In this document: positions 26,365 through 35,701 of the stretch, in pieces
Position numbering within the stretch: the stretch's first letter is position 1
Layout of the letters: each line of letters begins with the position of its first letter
DNA from: Flavobacterium pectinovorum
GTDB lineage: Bacteria > Bacteroidota > Bacteroidia > Flavobacteriales > Flavobacteriaceae
Length of the DNA: 64,000 bases
Reading direction: 5' to 3'
Assembly (NCBI RefSeq): GCF_006438875.1
Contig: NZ_RCZH01000016.1
Span: forward strand, 897 to 64,896
Notes under the pieces: model-generated
What the model was told of the DNA's origin: nothing
The model's input: the letters and a program-made list of their open reading frames with translations, nothing else
Database searches by the model: none
Program-made: the position numbers and the translations under genes

Positions 26365-26656
26365 AATAGAAAATAGAATAAAGAATACAGAAAATAGAAT
26401 AGCAGATAGAAGTAGATTTGTGAATTTTTTCTCAACGAAATGCTTCTATGTTCTTTTCTCTATTTTCTTTTCTCTGAGCGCAAACGCTCAATGTGCAATG
26501 TGTCGCGCGGCGCTTGCAGGAGATTCGAATGTGAAAAAAGCCGAAGCAGTAAATAATGGAATCGTTTATTTGATGGTAATTCCCTATTTGCTTGTTGCTA
26601 TAATTGGTGTTATGATTTATAGAATGTACCGATCAAAAAAGAAAAAAGCAGAATAA
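26357..26656 (+). CDS. Small membrane protein with CxxC motif
   Basis: 99 residues from the ATG at 26357, or 78 from an in-frame GTG at 26420. The shorter form begins directly with a good signal peptide (NFFSTKCFYVLFSIFFSLSANAQ), while the extra N-terminus is encoded by a repetitive A-rich tract (ENRIKNTENRI). After the signal comes QCAMCRAAL, a CxxC-type motif, then one membrane helix (YLMVIPYLLVAIIGVMIY) and a Lys-rich tail. As the last gene of the SCO-DUF420 unit it may serve in metal or thiol handling for the oxidase; that is inferred. Confidence 0.75.
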   Translation: MFKIENRIKNTENRIADRSRFVNFFSTKCFYVLFSIFFSLSANAQCAMCRAALAGDSNVKKAEAVNNGIVYLMVIPYLLVAIIGVMIYRMYRSKKKKAE

Positions 26657-26673
26657 TTTTATTCTGCTTTTTT
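26642..26673. terminator. Bidirectional terminator between converging genes
   Basis: A perfect 15-base inverted repeat (26642-26656 and 26659-26673, core GCAGAATAA) is flanked by A's on the left and T's on the right, so it can stop transcription from both the oxidase side and the DUF4403 side. The stop codon of the small CxxC gene lies in its left arm. Confidence 0.85.
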
Positions 26674-26694
26674 CTTTTTTAGATTCGATATATC

Positions 26695-28101
26695 TTATTT
26701 CAATCCATCAACGGAAACATTTACAGTTCCGTTTATTTTTATAAAAGCTATTATGGCTTGATTTGTCAATTGAATTTTATCAAACTGAATGTCTTCCATT
26801 TTTCCATTTACAAATACACCAGGAAGCGGAGAATAGTTTTTTAGATAAGCTGCAATATTCTTTTTTCCATCTTCCAGATTTGGTTGTATCGAATAACGGC
26901 AGCTTTCTTCCATTTTTCTTAAGATATAACCTTGTCCTAACCAACTTGCAGTTCTCATTAACTTGCTTTTGGTATCTAAAACATAATCAAGTTTTTCGAA
27001 ATAGATTTCTTTGGTTTTTGGATTATATGACGGAAATCCGTTTAAATAAATAGTTCCGTTTATAGATCCTAAAATGTCAAGTGCAATCACCATTTTTCCG
27101 TCTTTGTGCCAAATCGCAACATCTTTAACGGTTATTTTTTTACTTCCCGAACCAAATTCCTGACCGGCAAAATTCTTGGTCATTATTTTTGAAGCATCAA
27201 TATATGTTGAAATTGCAGCGATATTGGCTGAAATCTGATTCGGAATTTTTGCAACAGGTTTCAAAACTATTTTACTGGCGCTGAATTTTGATTCGGGTTG
27301 TTTACCAACGATGGTTTCCATGTTGCATTTCATTCCCATATCCAATAAAAACAAATCATTTTTGAGTTTTGCATTGGTTGAATAAATTTCGACAGGAACA
27401 ATTCTTAACCAAGTTTCATACGTATCGCTCATCTGAAAAGGAGTGCATATTTTTTCTAAAGCAGATAAAACATTCGGTTTAAAATCCATTGATTTTTCAA
27501 TCGCCTGATCGATACTTTTTTCGATTTTCGATTTAAAGATGGAGACAGCCGGATTTATCAAATAGGTTATCGGCATGCTTTTTCCAAAAACAAGCATCGT
27601 TGGACTTTCGTTCCAATCCAGAGATTTGAATTCGGTTTTAGTATTTAATTTCCAATTGGTCAATGCTACTTCGCTTGATAAAGTAATGACTCCATTCAAG
27701 TTAAATTCTCGTGTGTCGTAAAGTTCAATCCCCAATTTTTTAGTTCCAATTCTATACTTTATAGTTGCTTTTAATGGTAAAATCGTTTTGATTTTTTTAT
27801 CCGGATTTGCCGGATCATTCTGAATTTTTATCGGAGCCTGTTTCCAGATTTTCATTTCGATATCATCGTCTTCAATGTTATTGTCTTCGTAGATTAATCC
27901 GTTCAATAAGGTGTTGGTCTGGTTCTCAATATCACTGAGTTTTACTGTTATTGGCAGGTTTATAAAAGAAGGATTTGCGTCATAAACCAACGGACTTGCA
28001 TCATCTGGTTCAGGTTTTAACGTTTCTAATTTTTGAGCTGTAGAACAGCTAACAAGTACGGCAAGTGCTGTAGATAAAGAGAGAATTGAAAAAAACTTCA
28101 T
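26695..28101 (-). CDS. DUF4403 family lipoprotein
   Basis: 468 residues. The N-terminal signal has a lipobox ending VLVSC (Cys at residue 19), so it is probably lipid-anchored. The body matches the DUF4403 pattern: NLPITVKLSDIENQTN near the start, NWKLNTKTEFKSLDW in the middle, and alternating strands to the end. The family is widespread in Bacteroidota and proteobacteria, and its structure suggests a tubular lipid-binding or envelope role, but no function is established. It is monocistronic, with a promoter at 28125-28132, and converges on the oxidase operon. Confidence 0.85.
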   Translation of the reverse strand: MKFFSILSLSTALAVLVSCSTAQKLETLKPEPDDASPLVYDANPSFINLPITVKLSDIENQTNTLLNGLIYEDNNIEDDDIEMKIWKQAPIKIQNDPANPDKKIKTILPLKATIKYRIGTKKLGIELYDTREFNLNGVITLSSEVALTNWKLNTKTEFKSLDWNESPTMLVFGKSMPITYLINPAVSIFKSKIEKSIDQAIEKSMDFKPNVLSALEKICTPFQMSDTYETWLRIVPVEIYSTNAKLKNDLFLLDMGMKCNMETIVGKQPESKFSASKIVLKPVAKIPNQISANIAAISTYIDASKIMTKNFAGQEFGSGSKKITVKDVAIWHKDGKMVIALDILGSINGTIYLNGFPSYNPKTKEIYFEKLDYVLDTKSKLMRTASWLGQGYILRKMEESCRYSIQPNLEDGKKNIAAYLKNYSPLPGVFVNGKMEDIQFDKIQLTNQAIIAFIKINGTVNVSVDGLK

Positions 28102-28124
28102 GATTAAGATTTTTTTGAGTGATG

Positions 28125-28132
28125 CAAAATTA
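28125..28132 (-). promoter_or_regulatory. Putative -7 box of the DUF4403 gene
   Basis: The minus strand reads TAATTTTG (TAnnTTTG) 24 bases before the start. The 177-bp gap to the divergent ABC gene contains no other recognisable site. Confidence 0.5.
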
Positions 28133-28278
28133 AGAAAACTATTAAATTATCTTAAAAAAGTGTAACAATTGATAGCAAATAGAGTCTTATCTAAATAACA
28201 AAACGAAATTATTAACGTTTTCTTATCATAAATTACTTAATAAAAATGTTATTATTGTTTTAAAATTCAGCAATCATC

Positions 28279-28980
28279 ATGATCGAAATCAAAGATTTAC
28301 ATAAGTCCTATAAAATGGGAAGTTCAAGTTTGCATGTGTTAAAAGGGATTAATTTTAATATTGCTGAGGGAGAATTAGTTGCGATTATGGGATCTTCCGG
28401 ATCTGGTAAATCTACGCTTCTTAATATTCTGGGAATTCTTGATGAGGCCGATTCTGGTGATTATATTTTAGATAAAACGCCTATTAAAAACTTAAACGAA
28501 ACAATAGCATCAAAATACCGAAATAAGTTTTTGGGATTTGTATTTCAGTCATTCAATTTAATAAATTATAAAACAGCACTCGATAATGTTGCTATGCCAT
28601 TGTACTATCAAGGTGTAAAAAGAAAAGAACGTTATGAGATTGCAATGAGATATTTGGAGAAAGTTGGCTTAGGTTCTCATTCTCATCATTTACCAAATGA
28701 ACTTTCAGGAGGACAAAAACAACGTGTTGCAATTGCAAGGGCGTTGGCATCAAATCCAAAAGTTTTACTGGCAGATGAGCCAACGGGAGCTTTAGATACC
28801 AAAACTTCTTATGAAGTAATGGAACTGATTCAAGGGATTAACGACGAAGGAAAAACTATTCTGATCGTTACACACGAACCTGATATTGCCGCAATGTGCA
28901 AAAGAAATGTGGTCCTGAAAGACGGATTAATTATCGATGATAAAATGGTAGAACAAGTTAGAGCTTCATCTTATGTTTAA
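28279..28980 (+). CDS. ABC transporter ATP-binding protein, MacB/LolD type
   Basis: 233 residues, a single nucleotide-binding domain. Walker A is GSSGSGKST, the Q-loop is VFQSFN, the signature is LSGGQKQRVAIARAL, Walker B is VLLADEPTGALD and the switch His is in IVTHE. It belongs to the MacB/LolD/FtsE group that powers mechanotransmission exporters rather than a classical pore. The next gene starts 8 bases before its stop. It drives the two following permeases. Confidence 0.95.
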   Translation: MIEIKDLHKSYKMGSSSLHVLKGINFNIAEGELVAIMGSSGSGKSTLLNILGILDEADSGDYILDKTPIKNLNETIASKYRNKFLGFVFQSFNLINYKTALDNVAMPLYYQGVKRKERYEIAMRYLEKVGLGSHSHHLPNELSGGQKQRVAIARALASNPKVLLADEPTGALDTKTSYEVMELIQGINDEGKTILIVTHEPDIAAMCKRNVVLKDGLIIDDKMVEQVRASSYV

Positions 28981-30217
28981 CATTGAGCGTTGGCAGGAAA
29001 TTTTTGAGGCAATCTCAAAAAATCGGTTAAGAACATTTCTTACCGGGGTTTCTGTGGCTTCAGGTATTTTTATCCTTGTGATTTTGCTGGGTGCGGGTAA
29101 AGGGCTTCAAAACGGAATTGAAAAACAATTTGAACGTGATGCAGCAGGGATTATTGAAGTTTGGTCAGGAACAACAACTAAAGAATATAAAGGGCTAAAT
29201 CCCGGAAGACAAATTCAGTACAGAGATGCTGATTACAAACAATCTGTACAGAAATTTGATGATAAGTTAGATTTAAGAGCGTCAACTTATAATTATTGGG
29301 GAGCTCCTTTTTCGTATGGAAAAGAATCGGGAAGTTATCAATATAGAGGTGTTACCCCGGACTATGGCAGAGTTGAAAATCTAACGATAGTCCAAGGCCG
29401 ATATGTAAATGATAATGATATGGCCAACAATGAAAAAGTGGCTTGTATTGGGATGAAGGTCAAAACGGATCTTTTTAAAGACAAAGATGCCCTGGGTAAA
29501 GAAATCATAATTAATGGGATCAATTTTAAAGTAGTTGGAGTTTTTACAGATCCGGGAGGAGAAAGAGAAGAAACGAGAGCATATTTACCGTTAACTACTG
29601 TACAAAGAGCTTTTGGGAATGGAGATAAAATCAGTAATTTGTTTTTTACGATGAAAAAAACAGATAATTATGATGAAGCTTTGGCACAATCTGAAAAATT
29701 CACTCAGGATTTGAAAAATTTGCTTAAGAGCAGAAATATGGTCGCTCCCGATGATGATGGCGGAGTAGGGGTTTATAATTCAGTTAAAGATGCGAAGCAA
29801 TTTTATGACTTAAACTTATATATCAGATTGTTCTTTTGGTGGGTTGGTATTTGTACCATTATTGCCGGTGTTGTTGGTGTAAGTAATATTATGCTTATTA
29901 TCGTAAAAGAAAGAACTAAAGAAATTGGAATCAGAAAGGCTTTGGGGGCATCTCCGTTTTCAATTATTTCTATGATACTTCACGAGTCTATTTTTATTAC
30001 CACAATCGCTGGTTTTGTAGGATTGCTGGCAAGTTTGTTATTGTTAGAATTTGTGGGGCCGATGGTACAAAGTGAATATTTTCAAAATCCTCAGGTAGAT
30101 TTCAATGTGGCATTAACGACACTTGCTTTACTTGTATTTGCAGGCGCAATGGCGGGATTTTTTCCGGCATACAGAGCGGCTAAAATTAAACCTATTGTAG
30201 CACTTAGAGACGAATAA
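28973..30217 (+). CDS. MacB-like ABC permease 1
   Basis: 414 residues. A first membrane helix (about 20-42) is followed by a large periplasmic MacB core domain (about 45-270) and three C-terminal helices of the FtsX type, with GVVGVSNIMLIIVKERTKEIGIRKALGASP as the hallmark segment (quoted in part). It pairs with the upstream ATPase, probably as a heterodimer with the next gene. It acts in the inner membrane, exporting from the periplasmic side. Confidence 0.93.
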   Translation: MFNIERWQEIFEAISKNRLRTFLTGVSVASGIFILVILLGAGKGLQNGIEKQFERDAAGIIEVWSGTTTKEYKGLNPGRQIQYRDADYKQSVQKFDDKLDLRASTYNYWGAPFSYGKESGSYQYRGVTPDYGRVENLTIVQGRYVNDNDMANNEKVACIGMKVKTDLFKDKDALGKEIIINGINFKVVGVFTDPGGEREETRAYLPLTTVQRAFGNGDKISNLFFTMKKTDNYDEALAQSEKFTQDLKNLLKSRNMVAPDDDGGVGVYNSVKDAKQFYDLNLYIRLFFWWVGICTIIAGVVGVSNIMLIIVKERTKEIGIRKALGASPFSIISMILHESIFITTIAGFVGLLASLLLLEFVGPMVQSEYFQNPQVDFNVALTTLALLVFAGAMAGFFPAYRAAKIKPIVALRDE

Positions 30218-30219
30218 TT

Positions 30220-31485
30220 ATGTTTAAAAAAGATAATTGGGACGAAATTTTACAGGCTTTAACAGCCAATGTTTTCAGGACAGTTCTAACTGCTTTTGGG
30301 GTGTTTTGGGGTATATTTATTTTAGTAATATTACTTGCAGCAGGAAAAGGGCTTGAAAATGGTGTAAAAAAAGGGTTTGACGGAATCGCTACAAATACAA
30401 TGTTTATGTGGAGTCAAACTACATCTAAAGCTTATAAAGGATTGCCAAAAACGCGTCGATATGATTTTAGAAACAGTGATGTAGCGGCCTTAAAAGCAGC
30501 TTTGCCGGATTTGTTATATGTTTCGCCAAGAAATCAGTTAGGAGATTTTAACGGAACTAATAATGTGGTTCGTGGTACTAAAACTTCTTCTTTTACAATC
30601 TATGGTGATTATCCGGAACTGATCAAACAGCAGCCAATGGATATTATAAAAGGACGTTTTATAAACCAACAGGATATTAATGAGAGAAGAAAAATTGCTG
30701 TAATTGGACAAGGAGTTATTACTGATCTTTATGGCAAAGAAGAAGAGGCGGTTGGAACTTATGTAAAAATAAACGGAGTTAACTTTATGGTGGTTGGAGT
30801 TTATCATTCTAAACAACAAGGAGGAAACGCCGAACAAGAGCAGAAAAATATTTTTGTTCCGTTTACTACTTTTCAACAGGCTTTTAATTATGGAGATAAA
30901 GTGGGATGGATGGCGCTTACCGCAAAGGATGAAACTTCTATTACTGCTTTAAAACCAAAAATTCTGGATTTAATTAAATCACTGCATTCTATTAATCCTG
31001 CGGATGACCGTGCGGTTGGGAATTTCGATTTATACGAACAATTCAATAAAGTACAAAGTTTGTTCACCATCTTAACAATCATCGCCTATTTTGTTGGGAC
31101 ATTAGTATTGATTTCAGGCGTAATTGGTATTTCAAACATCATGCTTATTGTAGTTAAAGAACGTACAAAAGAGATTGGGATTCGTAGAGCTTTGGGGGCA
31201 ACTCCGGCAGCTATTCGAGGACAAATTTTATCTGAATCTATCTTTTTAACTATTATTTCGGGAATGTTGGGTATTGCCGTCGCAACCGGAATTATTGCTC
31301 TTTTGAATGTTGCATTAGCTTCCATGCCACCCGACAGCAATACAATGTTTGCGAATCCAAGTGTTGACTTAAGGGTTGTGTTTGTAGCTTTATTAATATT
31401 AGTAGGATCTGGTTTGCTGGCAGGATTTATTCCGGCTCAAACCGCAATTAATGTGAAGCCGGTAGATGCTTTACGATCAGAATAA
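30220..31485 (+). CDS. MacB-like ABC permease 2
   Basis: 421 residues, the same layout as the preceding permease: a first helix about 18-40, a MacB periplasmic domain, then three helices with SNIMLIVVKERTKEIGIRRA. It starts 2 bases after the previous stop. The two are clearly paralogous (both have an AGKGLxNG motif after helix 1) but diverged in the periplasmic domain, which suggests a heterodimeric transporter with a single shared ATPase. Confidence 0.93.
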   Translation: MFKKDNWDEILQALTANVFRTVLTAFGVFWGIFILVILLAAGKGLENGVKKGFDGIATNTMFMWSQTTSKAYKGLPKTRRYDFRNSDVAALKAALPDLLYVSPRNQLGDFNGTNNVVRGTKTSSFTIYGDYPELIKQQPMDIIKGRFINQQDINERRKIAVIGQGVITDLYGKEEEAVGTYVKINGVNFMVVGVYHSKQQGGNAEQEQKNIFVPFTTFQQAFNYGDKVGWMALTAKDETSITALKPKILDLIKSLHSINPADDRAVGNFDLYEQFNKVQSLFTILTIIAYFVGTLVLISGVIGISNIMLIVVKERTKEIGIRRALGATPAAIRGQILSESIFLTIISGMLGIAVATGIIALLNVALASMPPDSNTMFANPSVDLRVVFVALLILVGSGLLAGFIPAQTAINVKPVDALRSE

Positions 31486-31523
31486 ATTATCAATCAAAAA
31501 TAATCGATTAAACCAAAAACAAA

Positions 31524-32639
31524 ATGAAAAAAGGAGTAACTGTAACCATTTTAATTTTTATTGCTTTAGTTTTCTTTGGCGCACTGTACTATTTGTATGC
31601 TAAAAATCAAGAGTCGCCAATTGTCTTCAAAACAGAGAAAGCAGAAGTTAAAACGATTGTAAAAAATACAATCGCAACAGGTAATATTCAACCGGATGAA
31701 GAGGTTCTAATCAAGCCTAATATTTCTGGAATTATTGAAGAAGTATATATCAAAGCCGGTCAAAAAATTAAGGCGGGTGATATGATTGCGAAAATTAGAG
31801 TTGTAGCAAATGTTTCTAATGTGAGTTCTACTCAAAATCAAGTGCAAACGGCTAAAATCGCTTTAGACAATCAGGAAAAAATCTACAAAAGACAAAAAAC
31901 TTTGTTTGAAAAAGAGGTGATTTCTGCCAATGATTTTGATGCCGCTCAATTGGCTTATACACAAGCGAAACAAAACTATATTGCTGCAAGACAAAGTTTA
32001 GATATTGTAAAAACCGGTACAACAACATCATTAGGAAGTTATGCAAATACTTTGATTCGTTCAACAGTAAACGGAATGGTTTTGGCTGTTCCGGTAAAAG
32101 TTGGAAATCAGGTTATTGAAAGTAATAACTTTAACGAAGGAACTACAATTGCAAGTGTGGCAGATGTTGGAAGAATGATTTTTATTGGAAAAATTGACGA
32201 ATCTGAAGTTGGGAAAATTAAAGTTCAAATGCCAATTGAGATTACAGTTGGAGCAATTGAAAACAAAAAATTCGATGCCCGTTTAACTGATATTGCACCA
32301 AAAGGTGTAGTAGAAAATGGGGCAATTCAATTTGAAATTAAAGCTTCTTTAGAAAATAGAGACGCTACCTTTATCAGAGCCGGATTAAGTGCAAATGCGT
32401 CAATTATATTAGAAAAAGCAGATAAAGTTTTGGCTATCAAGGAATCTTTGGTTCAATTTGACAAGAAAACTCAAAAACCATACGTTGAGATCGAAACAGT
32501 TCCTCAAAAATTTGAGAGAAAAGATCTTGTATTAGGAGTTAGCGACGGGATTTATGTTCAGGTTAAAAGCGGTATCAAAAACACTGATAAAATTAAAATT
32601 TGGAATCAGGGTTTAATTAGTGAAGGAGAAAAAAAATAA
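31524..32639 (+). CDS. Periplasmic adaptor (HlyD/MacA family) 1
   Basis: 371 residues. It has an N-terminal membrane anchor (about 5-26), a lipoyl half-motif (IKPNISGIIEEVYIKAGQ), a coiled-coil hairpin (about 95-160), the second lipoyl half and beta-barrel domains to about 330. Adaptors of this type link a MacB-like permease to a TolC duct. It lies 38 bases after permease 2 and precedes the TolC-like gene, so it is a natural MacA equivalent. Confidence 0.92.
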   Translation: MKKGVTVTILIFIALVFFGALYYLYAKNQESPIVFKTEKAEVKTIVKNTIATGNIQPDEEVLIKPNISGIIEEVYIKAGQKIKAGDMIAKIRVVANVSNVSSTQNQVQTAKIALDNQEKIYKRQKTLFEKEVISANDFDAAQLAYTQAKQNYIAARQSLDIVKTGTTTSLGSYANTLIRSTVNGMVLAVPVKVGNQVIESNNFNEGTTIASVADVGRMIFIGKIDESEVGKIKVQMPIEITVGAIENKKFDARLTDIAPKGVVENGAIQFEIKASLENRDATFIRAGLSANASIILEKADKVLAIKESLVQFDKKTQKPYVEIETVPQKFERKDLVLGVSDGIYVQVKSGIKNTDKIKIWNQGLISEGEKK

Positions 32640-32676
32640 TCTGAAATTGTAAAGGTTTTTTGGTTTTAAAAAATGT

Positions 32677-32684
32677 TAAATTTG
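32677..32684 (+). promoter_or_regulatory. Putative internal promoter before the TolC-like gene
   Basis: TAAATTTG matches TAnnTTTG 34 bases before the ATG at 32718. It lies within the longer frame starting at 32673 and supports the later start. Confidence 0.5.
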
Positions 32685-32717
32685 CGTAGTCATTTACTAT
32701 GCTTTCATTCAAAATAT

Positions 32718-34100
32718 ATGAAAATAAATAAATATAATAGTCTTCTTTTTGCCGCGTTATTTGGACTTGGATTTTCAGGTCACGCACAATCAAAACAATG
32801 GACTTTAGAAGAATGTGTACGATATGCATTAGATAATAATATCACAATAAAGTTGTCAGAGTTAGATGTAAAAAATGCTGATATTGATAAAAAAGATGCA
32901 TTTGGTAAATATCTTCCATCAGTAAGCGGTAGTGCTTCACACTCCTGGAACATTGGTTTGAACCAGGATGTTACAACAGGTCTTTTGCGTAATCAGACTA
33001 CCCAATATTCATCTGTAGGTTTAAATGCCGGAGTAGATATTTACAAAGGTTTGCAAAACCAAAATACATATCGAAGAACAAAGCTTTCGATTATAGCATC
33101 ACAATATCAATTGCTGAAAATGCAGGAAGATATTTCGTTAAATGTTGCGAATGCTTTTCTTCAGATTTTATCTTACAAAGAAGAATTAAAAGTAAAAAAA
33201 GAGCAATTAACAATTGATGAAAAACGTTTGGCGCGTTCTGAAGAAATGGTAAGTGCCGGAACAATTCCAAGAGGGGATTTGTATGATCTAAAAGCGACTA
33301 TTGCAACAGATCAGCAAGGTATTACGGTGTCTGAGAATAATTTATTGATCTCAAAATTAAGTTTAGCGCAGCTTTTACAATTAAAAGAATTTGCAGATTT
33401 TGATGTAATAGATGACACAAATGCAAAAGATGAAAATAATATCATGGCGCAAAGTCCAATTGATATTTACAATAAAGCAAAAGAAACAAGAACAGAATTA
33501 AAATTGGCTCAAACTAATCTTGAAATTGCTCAGAAAAATGTTGCTATTGCAAGAGGAGCTTATCAGCCGAGACTTAGTGGTTTTTATGGCTTTAATACAA
33601 GGGCGAGTTACAGTGATCAAGTTAAATTAGATGCAAATAATCAACCATATACTGTAGGACCAGCTCCAGTATTCCAACAATTTAGCGATAACAAAGGACA
33701 TAATTTTGGATTAGACTTGCAAATACCTATTTTCAACGGTTTCTCTGTTAGAAATAATGTAGAACGTAATAAAGTAAGTTTAGAGAAATCTAAAATAGAT
33801 TTAGAGCAAAAAAGTTTAGATTTGCAACGTAATGTTTATACTGCGTTTACAAATGCAAAAGGAGCTTTAAATACTTATGAGTCATCAACTGTAACATTAG
33901 AAGCAAGACAGCAAGCTTATAATTATGCTAAAGAAAAATATGATGTAGGTTTGATGAATTCTTTTGATTTTACTCAGGCTCAAACATTATTGACCAATGC
34001 ACAATCAGACGTTATTAGAACAAAATACGATTATATATTTAAAATAAAGATACTTGAATTCTATTTTGGAATTCCAATTGTCCCGATTATCAAAAAATAG
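32718..34100 (+). CDS. TolC family outer-membrane efflux protein
   Basis: 460 residues from ATG 32718 (MKINKYNSLLF), with the signal peptide ending GHAQ near residue 22. It begins with WTLEECVRYALDNN, the usual TolC-family opening, and has two repeated helical/barrel halves; the second contains AQTNLEIAQKNVAIARGAY and PIFNGFSVRNNVE. It forms the trimeric outer-membrane duct for the adjacent exporter. The second adaptor gene follows after 4 bases. Confidence 0.93.
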   Translation: MKINKYNSLLFAALFGLGFSGHAQSKQWTLEECVRYALDNNITIKLSELDVKNADIDKKDAFGKYLPSVSGSASHSWNIGLNQDVTTGLLRNQTTQYSSVGLNAGVDIYKGLQNQNTYRRTKLSIIASQYQLLKMQEDISLNVANAFLQILSYKEELKVKKEQLTIDEKRLARSEEMVSAGTIPRGDLYDLKATIATDQQGITVSENNLLISKLSLAQLLQLKEFADFDVIDDTNAKDENNIMAQSPIDIYNKAKETRTELKLAQTNLEIAQKNVAIARGAYQPRLSGFYGFNTRASYSDQVKLDANNQPYTVGPAPVFQQFSDNKGHNFGLDLQIPIFNGFSVRNNVERNKVSLEKSKIDLEQKSLDLQRNVYTAFTNAKGALNTYESSTVTLEARQQAYNYAKEKYDVGLMNSFDFTQAQTLLTNAQSDVIRTKYDYIFKIKILEFYFGIPIVPIIKK

Positions 34101-34104
34101 TTAT

Positions 34105-35397
34105 ATGAAAAAAAAGACGGTTTATTTCTTAGTAGGCGGAGCGCTGGTTGTGATTATTGCTTTGGTTGGTCTTTCGAAATCGGGAGTAATAGGAAATAAG
34201 GATGAAGGTAAAGAAGTTGAAGTTTCAAAAGTAATGGCTTCTACAATTGTCGAAACAGTTTCGGCAACTGGAAAAATCCAGCCGGAAATTGAAGTAAAAC
34301 TTTCCTCAATGGTTTCAGGTGAGATTATTGCACTAAATGTAAAAGAAGGTCAGGTTGTAAAAAAAGGCGATTTATTAGTAAAAATAAATCCTGATTTATA
34401 TACATCAGGACTAGATAGATCTGTTGCAAACTTATCTGGGACAAAAGCGGGCTTAACACAATCTGAGGCAAGTTATAGAGAAGCCAAGGCTAGTTATGAG
34501 CGTAATAAAACACTATATGATAAAGGTGTAATTTCAAAATCTGATTGGGATAAGTCAATTTCTACTTATGAAGTGGCAAAAGCAACTAAGCAAAGTTCTT
34601 ATTATAATGTTCAAAGTGCATCAGCGTCTGTAACAGAAGCCAAAGATAATCTTGGACGTACTTTAATTTACGCTCCTGCGGATGGAACAATTTCAGTATT
34701 GAATGTTGAACTGGGAGAGCGTGTTTTAGGAACCCAACAAATGGCAGGAACAGAGCTTTTGAGAGTGGCAAACCTAAACAATATGGAAGTTGAAGTTGAT
34801 GTAAACGAAAATGATATTGTTAAAGTAAAAATAGGTGATGAAGCTAATGTTGAAGTAGATGCTTATTTAAAAAAGAAATTTAAAGGTACTGTAACTAGTA
34901 TTTCTAATTCGGCAAGTACTACATTAACCTCAGATCAGGTAACTAATTTTAAGGTTAAAGTTCGTATTCTAAAAGAATCATATCAGGATTTATTAGAAGG
35001 TAAGCCAAATTCATATTCGCCTTTTAGGCCAGGAATGACTGCTACTGTTGATATTATTACAAGAACTAAGAACAATGTTTTGGCAGTGCCAATTAGTTCT
35101 GTTGTTGTAAAAGCAGATACAACTGCAGTAAAAGATATTAAAGTCGAAGATCCAGGCGAAGACAAAAAAGCTACTCCAAAAAGCGATAAAAAGTTTGAGT
35201 GTGTTTTTGTAAAAGTAGGAGATAAAGCTAAAATCAGAATCATTAAAACCGGTATTCAGGACGATACTAATATTGAGGTAATGTCAGGTTTAAAATCTGG
35301 TGATGTTGTAATCACAGGACCTTATACAACGGTTTCCAAAGAATTAAATTCCGGCGATAAAGTGAAGCTTAAAAAAGCAGATACGGCTAAGAAATAA
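34105..35397 (+). CDS. Periplasmic adaptor (HlyD/RND type) 2
   Basis: 430 residues from ATG 34105; the frame's earlier start overlaps the TolC-like gene by 47 bases. It has an N-terminal helix (about 6-25), a lipoyl motif (LSSMVSGEIIALNVKEGQ), a coiled-coil hairpin (about 115-185), beta-barrel and membrane-proximal domains, and a Lys/Asp-rich loop near residues 345-375. It is longer than adaptor 1. Two adaptors for one ABC unit suggests either a mixed hexamer or a separate partner elsewhere. Confidence 0.9.
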   Translation: MKKKTVYFLVGGALVVIIALVGLSKSGVIGNKDEGKEVEVSKVMASTIVETVSATGKIQPEIEVKLSSMVSGEIIALNVKEGQVVKKGDLLVKINPDLYTSGLDRSVANLSGTKAGLTQSEASYREAKASYERNKTLYDKGVISKSDWDKSISTYEVAKATKQSSYYNVQSASASVTEAKDNLGRTLIYAPADGTISVLNVELGERVLGTQQMAGTELLRVANLNNMEVEVDVNENDIVKVKIGDEANVEVDAYLKKKFKGTVTSISNSASTTLTSDQVTNFKVKVRILKESYQDLLEGKPNSYSPFRPGMTATVDIITRTKNNVLAVPISSVVVKADTTAVKDIKVEDPGEDKKATPKSDKKFECVFVKVGDKAKIRIIKTGIQDDTNIEVMSGLKSGDVVITGPYTTVSKELNSGDKVKLKKADTAKK

Positions 35398-35408
35398 TTC
35401 AATCAACG

Positions 35409-35678
35409 ATGATCGCATTACATGGTGGTTTGTCTGAAGAAATGATTTATGGTTTAGGTGGTGGATTTTTTATTGCGCTTCTATTTTTTATATTTAGACA
35501 TTATAGAATGTATAAAAGCGATTACTATAATGAAGAATATGTCTATTTTTCATCCGGTAGAAAGTTTATCCTTTATCTTGGTTTTCTTGTAGTTAATCTT
35601 TGCGTAGCGTATGCGTTGTTTTTTATATTTATGCTAGTATGTGGAGTAATTTCAAGCTACCTCATTAAAAACTTTTAA
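35409..35678 (+). CDS. Small two-TM membrane protein of unknown function
   Basis: 89 residues. A short hydrophilic start (MIALHGGLSEEM), a helix about 14-29, a charged Tyr-rich stretch (RHYRMYKSDYYNEEYVYF), then a long hydrophobic stretch (about 52-86). No family recognised. It lies 11 bases after adaptor 2 and 23 bases before tsaB, so it may be co-transcribed with either. Normal codon use and a compact fit between genes support it as real. Confidence 0.65.
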   Translation: MIALHGGLSEEMIYGLGGGFFIALLFFIFRHYRMYKSDYYNEEYVYFSSGRKFILYLGFLVVNLCVAYALFFIFMLVCGVISSYLIKNF

Positions 35679-35701
35679 TAACATCTTAAAAAATAAATAC
35701 A

